In this document: piece by piece, positions 1 through 5,682 of the stretch
How positions within the stretch are numbered: position 1 is the stretch's first letter
Layout of the letters: every line of letters starts with the position of its first letter
From: Oscillospiraceae bacterium
Lineage (GTDB): Bacteria > Bacillota > Clostridia > Oscillospirales > Oscillospiraceae
Reading direction: 5' to 3'
Length of the DNA stretch: 7,186 nt
NCBI GenBank assembly: GCA_031260745.1
Contig: JAISKY010000075.1
Coordinates: 1-7,186 of the forward strand
Notes under the pieces: model-generated
Databases searched by the model: none
Told to the model about the DNA's origin: nothing
Seen by the model: the letters and a program-made list of their open reading frames with translations, nothing else
Made by a program: the position numbers and the translations under genes

Positions 1-1
1 C

Positions 2-79
2 CCGGCGCAAAAGGCTTACAGAAGAATCGCCCGGCGATTGGCTGACCGAATAGATTTAATTTTGAATATTAGCGAGTGA
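2..79 (+). CDS. C-terminal tail of an unidentified upstream gene (partial)
   Basis: The frame starting at base 2 is open from the left edge to a TGA at 77-79 and encodes about 25 residues. They end in an Arg-rich, amphipathic stretch (YRRIARRLADRIDLIL, then NISE). The other two plus frames close earlier or look less protein-like, and the stop sits just before the strong ribosome binding site of the next gene, as expected in an operon. The fragment is too short to assign to a family. It could be a chance open frame, so the call rests on context. Confidence 0.4.
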   Translation, partial: PAQKAYRRIARRLADRIDLILNISE

Positions 80-81
80 GG

Positions 82-86
82 GGAGG
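82..86 (+). promoter_or_regulatory. Ribosome binding site that decides the mgsA-like start
   Basis: GGAGG lies inside a purine run (78-88) and is 7 bases before the GTG at 94. An in-frame GTG at 76 would add six residues (MRGGTI) but has no Shine-Dalgarno sequence in front, and the extension would itself be encoded by the ribosome binding site. Starting at 94 gives MNIALMAHD, the usual beginning of Bacillus-type methylglyoxal synthases. Confidence 0.8.
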
Positions 87-93
87 GACTATT

Positions 94-495
94 GTGAACA
101 TTGCTCTTATGGCGCACGACAACAAGAAGGAACTGCTTGGACAGTTCTGCTTCGCGTACAGGTCAATTTTCGCGGAACATAAACTTAACGCTACAAGCGG
201 CACCGGGCGCGTAATAATCGACTCGACGGGGTTGCCCGTACGGTTATGTCTGTCCGGCGTACTCGGAGGGCGGGAGCAAATCGCCGCGAGAATCGCGTAC
301 AACGAAATTGATTTGGTGTTGTTTTTTTGCGACCCGAACTATCCGAGGTACAGTGAGGATTTGGCGCAGATTTCTAAAATGTGCGACCAATACTCAATTC
401 CGCTGGCGACGAATGTCGCGACCGCGGAAGTATTGATTCTTGGGTTACAGCGCGGAGATTTGGCGTGGCGCGATATTGTTCGCGGACGCAAATAA
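94..495 (+). CDS. mgsA: Methylglyoxal synthase-like protein with altered active site
   Basis: This is a 133-residue protein of the MGS-like domain family. The normal enzyme turns dihydroxyacetone phosphate into methylglyoxal and phosphate in the cytoplasm, a bypass of lower glycolysis. Seen: MNIALMAHDNKK at the N terminus (His8 and Lys12 match E. coli His19 and Lys23), a phosphate-loop-like ATSGTG (33-38), SGVLGG (54-59), LVLFFCDP (74-81) and IPLATNVATAE (102-112). Length and order of elements fit the family. Odd: the residue after LGG is Arg60, where the catalytic base Asp71 is expected. The phosphate loop reads ATSGTG instead of ATGTTG. The PHxPD segment is PRYSED, so the active-site His98 equivalent is missing, although Asp89 can align with Asp101. 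The frame is intact, so this is not a decayed gene. By fold it is MgsA; normal catalysis is doubtful and it may bind a phosphorylated ligand instead. The start is GTG. Confidence 0.82.
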   Translation: MNIALMAHDNKKELLGQFCFAYRSIFAEHKLNATSGTGRVIIDSTGLPVRLCLSGVLGGREQIAARIAYNEIDLVLFFCDPNYPRYSEDLAQISKMCDQYSIPLATNVATAEVLILGLQRGDLAWRDIVRGRK

Positions 496-540
496 CTCGA
501 ACCGGCTTATGCAAAGCGCCGCGACCCAAAGCAATTTACA

Positions 541-547
541 AGAGAGG
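541..547 (+). promoter_or_regulatory. Ribosome binding site of hisS
   Basis: AGAGAGG lies 5 bases before the ATG at 553. It is the only recognisable signal in the 57-base gap between the mgsA-like gene and hisS. I see no convincing -35/-10 pair and no hairpin followed by a T run in this gap, so read-through transcription is likely. Confidence 0.65.
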
Positions 548-552
548 TAATT

Positions 553-1833
553 ATGGCTGTCAGCATATCGCGTCCGCGCGGAACCGCGGACATTACTCCC
601 GAAGCGATTTACAAATGGCACTTTATTGAGAGCGTCGCGGCGGGCGTAGCGCGGGATTTCGGATTCAGGGAGATTCGCTTTCCGACGTTTGAGTATACGG
701 AGCTTTTTCAGCGCGGCGTCGGCGATACTACCGACGTCGTTCAGAAAGAGATGTACACGTTTGAGGACAAAGGCGGACGCAGTATCACGCTTAGACCGGA
801 GGGTACCGCAAGCGCGGTACGCGCGAACTTGGAAAATTCCGTGTTCGCGGCGGGACTGCCGGTAAAAGAATACTACGTCACGTCGATATACCGTTACGAC
901 AAACCGGGAATGGGACGCTACAGGGAACATCACCAGTTCGGAGTGGAGCTTTTCGGCTCGGAGGACGCGAGCTCTGACGCGGAGGTTATCACGCTGGGCG
1001 CGGAGTATCTTAGGCGGCTTGGCGTTAATAACGTAAGGCTGGAGATTAACTCCATCGGCTGTCCGAATTGCCGCCCGAAGTATATGGAAGCGCTGAAAGA
1101 GTATTTTAACGCTCGTATAGACAAACTGTGCGACACTTGCCGCGAGCGCTTAGAGCGTAATCCGCTTAGGATTTTGGACTGCAAAAGCGAGATTTGCCGT
1201 TCCGTCGCGAAAGACGCGCCGAGCGGATTGGAGTTTTTGTGCGGCGATTGCGTAGACCATTTTGAGAAACTGAAAAAATATTTGAACGTATCGGGGTTGG
1301 AGTTTACTGTAAATTCACGTATTGTTCGGGGGCTTGATTACTATACCCGCACGGTTTTTGAGTTCCTCGCGGACGGTATCGGTGGATTGGCGGTAATCGG
1401 CGGAGGACGCTACGACGGACTTGTAAGTACGCTCGGAGGTTCGCATACTCCGGGGCTTGGCTTCGGTAGCGGAATCGAGCGTATGTTACTCGCGATGGAC
1501 GCCGAGCGCGCGGAGATAGAAAAACCGGGCGGTGTGAACGTGTTCATAGCGGCGGCGGATAATAACGCGGACGAGCTGATTCAAAAACTGGTTAACGAAC
1601 TTAGAAAGTTGCGTATTTCGGCGGAGCGTGATATAATGGGCAGAAGCCTTAAAGCTCAGTTGAAGTACGCCGACCGCTCCGGAGCGTTGTATTCGTTGGT
1701 AATCGGCGGCGATGAAATCGCGTCCGGTCACGGAACGCTGAAACCGATGCGCGGCAACTCGGAGAGCGTCAGCGTTGAGCTTAACGCGGCGGCAATCGCG
1801 AAATCAATACGATATATACCTGAAAGAGGTTAG
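553..1833 (+). CDS. hisS: Histidyl-tRNA synthetase
   Basis: This is a class II aminoacyl-tRNA synthetase that charges tRNA-His with histidine using ATP in the cytoplasm. At 426 residues it has the usual bacterial length. Seen in order: RPRGTADI near the N terminus; LRPEGTA (80-86); motif 2 region RYREHHQFGVELFG (122-135); the histidine-binding HisA motif RGLDYYTRTVFE (259-270); GGGRYDGL; motif 3 GLGFGSGIERM (301-311); then the C-terminal anticodon-binding domain from about residue 325 (VNVFIAAAD). Between motif 2 and HisA there are several Cys pairs (GCPNC, CDTC, LDCKSEIC, CGDC), a pattern I associate with Bacillota-type HisRS; it may bind zinc, but that is not shown. The ATG start has AGAGAGG 5 bases upstream. 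aspS follows after 6 bases, an arrangement common in Bacillota. Confidence 0.97.
   Translation: MAVSISRPRGTADITPEAIYKWHFIESVAAGVARDFGFREIRFPTFEYTELFQRGVGDTTDVVQKEMYTFEDKGGRSITLRPEGTASAVRANLENSVFAAGLPVKEYYVTSIYRYDKPGMGRYREHHQFGVELFGSEDASSDAEVITLGAEYLRRLGVNNVRLEINSIGCPNCRPKYMEALKEYFNARIDKLCDTCRERLERNPLRILDCKSEICRSVAKDAPSGLEFLCGDCVDHFEKLKKYLNVSGLEFTVNSRIVRGLDYYTRTVFEFLADGIGGLAVIGGGRYDGLVSTLGGSHTPGLGFGSGIERMLLAMDAERAEIEKPGGVNVFIAAADNNADELIQKLVNELRKLRISAERDIMGRSLKAQLKYADRSGALYSLVIGGDEIASGHGTLKPMRGNSESVSVELNAAAIAKSIRYIPERG
1823..1829 (+). promoter_or_regulatory. Ribosome binding site of aspS inside the hisS end
   Basis: AAAGAGG overlaps the last codons of hisS and lies 10 bases before the GTG at 1840. 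Its position means translation of aspS initiates where ribosomes finish hisS. Confidence 0.55.
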
Positions 1834-1839
1834 AGATTA

Positions 1840-3510
1840 GTGGACAACTTAGAAAACTTTAAGCGAACCGGATATTGCGGAGTTTTACGCTCCGCGGACA
1901 TTGACAGGGAAATCGCGCTGACGGGTTGGGCGGCGAAAATCCGCGACTTGGGCGCGTTAGTGTTTATAGACTTACGCGACCGCGAGGGCATTGTTCAGCT
2001 TGCGTTCGGTGAAACTTCGCCGTTGCTGGAGAAAGCGAAAAGCGTAAGACCGGAGTTTGTACTTGCCGTAAAAGGCGCGGTGCGCGAGCGCGCATCGAAA
2101 AATCCGGAACTTCCGACCGGTGATATTGAGATTGAAGTTACGGAGCTTAGAATACTCGCGAAGTCGGAAACTCCGCCGTTTGAGATAACCGACGATTGTA
2201 AAACCGCGGAGCCGATTCGTATGAAGCACCGCTACCTTGACCTGCGCCGTCCGAAATTGCAGAAAAATCTGCTTCTTAGGCACCAAATCGCGAAACTTAC
2301 ACGCGATTATTTTGACGAGAACGGTTTTATTGAGATTGAAACTCCCACTTTGATAAAATCCACGCCGGAGGGCGCGCGGGATTATCTTGTTCCCAGCCGC
2401 GTCCAAAACGGTAAATTTTACGCGTTGCCGCAGTCGCCGCAATTGTATAAGCAACTGTCGATGGTCGCGGGCTTTGACCGCTATATGCAAATCGCGCGGT
2501 GTTACCGCGACGAGGATTTACGCGCCGACCGTCAGCCGGAGTTTACACAGATTGACTTGGAGATGTCGTTCGTGGAGCAAGAGGACGTTATCTCAATGGT
2601 AGAGGGTTATGTACGCCGTGTTTTCGACGCGATACTGGGGATTGACATAGGCGAGATTCCGCGAATGACGTACAAAGCGGCTACGGAGCGTTACGGCTCC
2701 GACAAGCCGGATTTAAGGTTCGGGCTTGAGATTGTTGACGTAACGGACATACTGCCGGATACTCGCGGTATTAAAGCGCCTAAGCTGTCGCGCAAGCAGA
2801 TTGACAAACTTTCGGAGTTCTCCAAAGGTATCGGCGGTAAGGGTATCGTTACTCAAACCGCGAAATTCGTCACGGACGAACAGAGAGCGGAGCTAATCTC
2901 GCGCTTCGGGGCGGGGGAGGACGACGTAATTTTACTCTCCCGCGACACGTTAGGTCAGCTTGGAAGTTTACGTACGGAACTCGCGAAAACGCTTGATATA
3001 ATCCCAAAGGGAGTATTTAAGCCCGTTTGGATTTTGGAATTTCCGTTTTTTGAGTTTGACGCGGAGCTTGGTGAGTACGTCGCGATGCACCACCCGTTTA
3101 CCGCTCCGCTTGACGAGTGCCTGGAGTATCTTGAAACCGACAAGGGCAAAGTCAGAGCAAAAGCGTATGACCTCGTACTGAATGGCATAGAGCTTTCAAG
3201 CGGCTCGATACGAATCACGGAGCCGGGACTTCAAAGCAGAATTTTCACGCTGCTCGGACTAAGCGACGAGGAAGCGAACCGGAAATTCGGATTTTTGCTT
3301 GAAGCGTTCCGTTACGGCGCTCCGCCTCACGGCGGTATGGCGCTTGGTCTTGACCGTTTGGTTATGCAGCTATTGGAGTGCGAAAGTTTACGCGACGTAA
3401 CCGCGTTCCCGAAACTTCAAAACGCGTCGGAGCCTATGACGAACGCGCCCGACGTCGTTGACGGAAAACAACTTACGGAACTTGGGATTAAACTATTGGA
3501 GCAAATATGA
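1840..3510 (+). CDS. aspS: Aspartyl-tRNA synthetase (bacterial type, shortened GAD domain)
   Basis: This class II synthetase charges tRNA-Asp. Seen: an N-terminal OB-fold anticodon domain (RTGYCGVL, then LTGWAAKIRDLGALVFIDLRDREGIVQ); motif 1 region RHQIAKL with ETPTLIKSTPEGARDYLVPSR; QSPQLYKQ (198-205); motif 2 CYRDEDLRADRQPEFTQID (221-239); the bacterial GAD insertion (about 298-395); motif 3 GAPPHGGMALGLDRL (493-507); and the C-terminal LRDVTAFPK and NASEPMTNAP. Length is 556 residues against about 585-600 for most bacterial enzymes. Both ends are complete, and the missing residues fall in the GAD domain. The anticodon domain has RDLG (Leu37); in Pseudomonas a His here was linked to also charging tRNA-Asn, so Leu mildly favours a tRNA-Asp-specific enzyme, which is an inference. 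The GTG start lies 6 bases after hisS, and the stop overlaps the next gene in ATGA. Confidence 0.97.
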   Translation: MDNLENFKRTGYCGVLRSADIDREIALTGWAAKIRDLGALVFIDLRDREGIVQLAFGETSPLLEKAKSVRPEFVLAVKGAVRERASKNPELPTGDIEIEVTELRILAKSETPPFEITDDCKTAEPIRMKHRYLDLRRPKLQKNLLLRHQIAKLTRDYFDENGFIEIETPTLIKSTPEGARDYLVPSRVQNGKFYALPQSPQLYKQLSMVAGFDRYMQIARCYRDEDLRADRQPEFTQIDLEMSFVEQEDVISMVEGYVRRVFDAILGIDIGEIPRMTYKAATERYGSDKPDLRFGLEIVDVTDILPDTRGIKAPKLSRKQIDKLSEFSKGIGGKGIVTQTAKFVTDEQRAELISRFGAGEDDVILLSRDTLGQLGSLRTELAKTLDIIPKGVFKPVWILEFPFFEFDAELGEYVAMHHPFTAPLDECLEYLETDKGKVRAKAYDLVLNGIELSSGSIRITEPGLQSRIFTLLGLSDEEANRKFGFLLEAFRYGAPPHGGMALGLDRLVMQLLECESLRDVTAFPKLQNASEPMTNAPDVVDGKQLTELGIKLLEQI

Positions 3511-4220
3511 CGAATATAATAGAGAGGCTTCGCAAGGATATGGACGAAGTCGCGGACCCGGTTCACGCGGAAAAAGAACGCAGATTTTTCAAAGAGGAAA
3601 TCAAACATCGCGGAGTAACCGGTACGCTGTCGTTGAAAATCGCGAAGCGTTACGCCGACGAGTTCAAAAAAGAGAAACTTACGAAATCCGAAATATTCGA
3701 GCTGTGCGACGAGCTGTGGAAATCGGAGTACCTTGACGAAATGCGAGTCGCGTGTGAGTGGTCGGAGTCGCAGAAAAAACTATACGAGCGAAGCGACATC
3801 GACGTATTTGAGCGTTGGATTAGACTTTACGTTCATAATTGGGCGGCGTGCGATACCTTGTGCAATCATACGGTAGGCGACTTGGTTTCGATGTACCCGG
3901 AATTAATTGAGCGTTTGCTGATTTGGGCTGACGATGAAAATTTGTGGGTAAAACGCGCGGCGGCGGTTACGCTGATTATACCGGCAAGGCGCGGCGAATT
4001 TCTTGAATATATTTTCAAAATCGCGGATAAACTTCTGACAGATACTGAAGATATGGTACGGAAAGGCTATGGCTGGATGCTAAAGGCGGCGTCGGAGGCT
4101 CACGAAACCGAAGTGTTTGAGTATGTTACGCGAAATAAATCGGTTATGCCGCGAACATCGCTCAGATACGCGATTGAGAAGATGAACCCTGAATACAAAA
4201 AGAGCGCAATGGAGAAATAA
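3507..4220 (+). CDS. DNA alkylation repair glycosylase, AlkD family
   Basis: This 237-residue, all-helical HEAT-like repeat protein matches the DNA alkylation repair (AlkD/AlkC) family in length and pattern. AlkD removes cationic alkylated bases such as 3-methyladenine and 7-methylguanine, and does so without flipping the base out. Seen: NWAACD (111-116), giving Trp112 and Asp116 with the same spacing as Trp109 and catalytic Asp113 of Bacillus cereus AlkD; LWVKRAAAV (146-154) with Arg150 matching Arg148; KGYGWML (187-192) with Trp190 matching Trp187; and the C-terminal MPRTSLRYAIE (214-224). All key positions I can align are kept, so activity is likely. The ATG overlaps the aspS stop (ATGA), and GGAG at 3498-3501 is 5 bases upstream, so its translation is probably coupled to aspS. 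I give no gene symbol because the exact subfamily is not certain. Confidence 0.88.
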   Translation: MTNIIERLRKDMDEVADPVHAEKERRFFKEEIKHRGVTGTLSLKIAKRYADEFKKEKLTKSEIFELCDELWKSEYLDEMRVACEWSESQKKLYERSDIDVFERWIRLYVHNWAACDTLCNHTVGDLVSMYPELIERLLIWADDENLWVKRAAAVTLIIPARRGEFLEYIFKIADKLLTDTEDMVRKGYGWMLKAASEAHETEVFEYVTRNKSVMPRTSLRYAIEKMNPEYKKSAMEK

Positions 4221-4223
4221 GAA

Positions 4224-5144
4224 GTGCCAAAACGTAAAGAACAAACTGAAAATGAAGTGGAGTGGAATCCATTATATAACGTAACGACGGAATTGTTCAA
4301 AATCGTGCCGTGGGGCGAATATACCGCCGACAGTTTTTTTAGTATTTGCGACGAGGACGACGAGGAATATTTTCTTAGCTTCGCCGAGGGATTATACTGT
4401 ATGCCGGGGTCGGACAGTCTGCGTTCGTATATCAGATGGTTACATAACAGAGATGATAAGCTCGTGCAAATCGCGCTTAGGTCAATCGCGATTACTCACG
4501 GCAAAGACGGTATTGAGTTTAAGTCGTTTATGCCGGGATATATACCGTGGACATTGTCGGAGTTTGAGGTCGCTACGCTTACGAAAGTTTACCGACACGC
4601 GGTAGAATTGCTTAAATGGATTGACTCGGAAAAACCTAAGATGGATTTCGCGGGATTTGAAAGTCCGACGCGGCGTTACGATAAAGTTACCGGAGAATGG
4701 GTAAACGAGGTACGGCGGCTGAGACTTCCGCCGCCCGCGCCTAAATTGATTGACCCGCCGGACGAGATGACGCTGTACCGGATTTCGACAAGCCCGCAGG
4801 TTGACGCTCAGTTGGAACTTGACGTTTTTATGGTTACGAAACCCTCTACGGAGGAAGGTTACGACCGTCCGTTTTATCCGACGCTTATTGTGTTAGCCGA
4901 CCAGCCCAAGAATATTGTGCTTGACGTTAAACTGCTTCCGCCCGGTAAGGACATTCCGGAGGAAACGATTGATATTTTGATAGATTTTATCGGCAAATAC
5001 GGGCGGCCTATGTCGCTGTCGGTACAGGCTCCGGAAGTGTACGGAATGTTGTACGGGTTTTGCGAGGAAGCGAAACTTCCGCTTAAAATGGTCGGATTCC
5101 TCAGCACGGTGAATTTTTTCAAAACAGAGAAAGGGATAGAATAA
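4224..5144 (+). CDS. Two-domain protein of unknown function (DUF7309/DUF6930-like layout)
   Basis: This is a 306-residue cytoplasmic protein with no signal peptide or membrane segment. The N-terminal half (about 15-132) has LYNVTTELFKIVPW, an acidic stretch (DEDDEE, 43-48), and SFMPGYIPWTLSEFE (101-115). The RSYRPGYxPW-like signature followed by a helix ending in a hydrophobic core resembles, from memory, the DUF7309 type. A Pro-rich linker (LPPPAPKLIDPP, 168-179) leads to a C-terminal alpha/beta domain (about 185-298) with YPTLIVLADQPKNIVLDVKLLPP and KYGRPMSLSVQAPEV, a layout I associate with DUF6930. Neither match could be searched, and no catalytic residue is recognisable. The start is GTG with GGAGA (4211-4215) 8 bases upstream. 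The gene lies 3 bases after the alkylation glycosylase, and its stop overlaps the next start (TAATG). It probably works with one or both neighbours, but its role is unknown. Confidence 0.75.
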   Translation: MPKRKEQTENEVEWNPLYNVTTELFKIVPWGEYTADSFFSICDEDDEEYFLSFAEGLYCMPGSDSLRSYIRWLHNRDDKLVQIALRSIAITHGKDGIEFKSFMPGYIPWTLSEFEVATLTKVYRHAVELLKWIDSEKPKMDFAGFESPTRRYDKVTGEWVNEVRRLRLPPPAPKLIDPPDEMTLYRISTSPQVDAQLELDVFMVTKPSTEEGYDRPFYPTLIVLADQPKNIVLDVKLLPPGKDIPEETIDILIDFIGKYGRPMSLSVQAPEVYGMLYGFCEEAKLPLKMVGFLSTVNFFKTEKGIE

Positions 5145-5662
5145 TGGCAGCTAAACCTCAAGTACCGATTACCGAGCAAAAATTCATAACTCTGCCGACG
5201 GAGATGGAAGAACCGGTGGAGGAATTAAAAGACAGAATTCTTGATTTGTTCGAGATGATTGACGACGACGACATTAATCTTGCCAGGAAAGTCTGGCGTG
5301 AGATTAATACTACGCTGATTCAGGCGTTCACGATGGGCGTGTACGATATGGTTTGTTCTGATTGCGGAACGAAGTGGGCGGTTGCGCGCAGACAGGCTCT
5401 GAACGAGCAGATTTCGTACCGCTCCCGCAATAAACTTTGCCCGGAGTGCAGTTCGACGAACATAGGACTGGACTTTGAGTTCCAGTTGGCAATTCACGAT
5501 ATGGAACGCTTGCAAATAACAGACGCGGACGACAGGCGCAGGACGCGAATACAAAAAGTGAGTGACCTCGCGCCCGGCGAAGCTGAAGCCGCGGCTGAAG
5601 CGGCGTTCTCCGCACCGAATACCGCGGAGCCGGCGGCGACTGAAACCGCGGAAACGGAATAA
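5144..5662 (+). CDS. Small zinc-ribbon protein of unknown function
   Basis: This is a 172-residue cytoplasmic protein I do not recognise. Residues 20-65 are acidic and helical (EEPVEELKDRILDLFEMIDDDD). A four-Cys zinc ribbon follows: CSDC at 71-74 and CPEC at 99-102, separated by 24 residues. A helical region with a basic patch (DDRRRTRIQK, 129-138) leads to a low-complexity tail rich in Ala, Glu and Thr (145-172) that is probably disordered. Such ribbons occur in proteins that bind nucleic acid or partner proteins, but that is not evidence for a specific job here. The ATG overlaps the previous stop by one base, with an AAAGGG-like site about 8 bases upstream, so the pair is probably translationally coupled. 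The acidic helix may mediate partner binding, which is an inference. Confidence 0.75.
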   Translation: MAAKPQVPITEQKFITLPTEMEEPVEELKDRILDLFEMIDDDDINLARKVWREINTTLIQAFTMGVYDMVCSDCGTKWAVARRQALNEQISYRSRNKLCPECSSTNIGLDFEFQLAIHDMERLQITDADDRRRTRIQKVSDLAPGEAEAAAEAAFSAPNTAEPAATETAETE

Positions 5663-5666
5663 GCGT

Positions 5667-5673
5667 CAGGAGG
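5667..5673 (+). promoter_or_regulatory. Ribosome binding site of the SLH gene
   Basis: CAGGAGG is 9 bases before the GTG at 5683 and is the strongest Shine-Dalgarno match in the right half. It fixes the start at a lysine/arginine-rich N terminus suited to a signal peptide. The 20-base gap before the gene leaves no room for a terminator or a dedicated promoter between the genes. Confidence 0.75.
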
Positions 5674-5682
5674 ATTACCATA

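Noticed and set aside
76..93. Upstream GTG start for the mgsA-like gene, overlapping the previous stop as GTGA
   Set aside because: The overlap is tempting, but there is no Shine-Dalgarno before base 76, while GGAGG at 82-86 fits the GTG at 94 and the family N terminus begins there.
314..328. Run of seven T in the mgsA-like gene as a frameshift or slippage site
   Set aside because: The frame encodes the expected LVLFFCDP across the run and continues intact to the normal C terminus, so no shift is needed.
496..552. Possible hairpin (CGGC ... GCCG) after the mgsA-like gene as a terminator
   Set aside because: The stem is only four pairs with a long loop, and no T run follows.
1972..2490. Minus-strand open frame of 172 codons inside aspS
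   Set aside because: It lies opposite confidently assigned AspRS motifs, its composition (many Arg, Phe, Leu) is what the antisense of this codon usage gives, and there is no ribosome binding site.
3458..3736. Alternative plus-strand frame of 92 codons over the aspS-glycosylase junction
   Set aside because: It overlaps the end of AspRS and the start of the glycosylase in another frame, and its Arg/Ser/Gly-rich translation resembles no domain.
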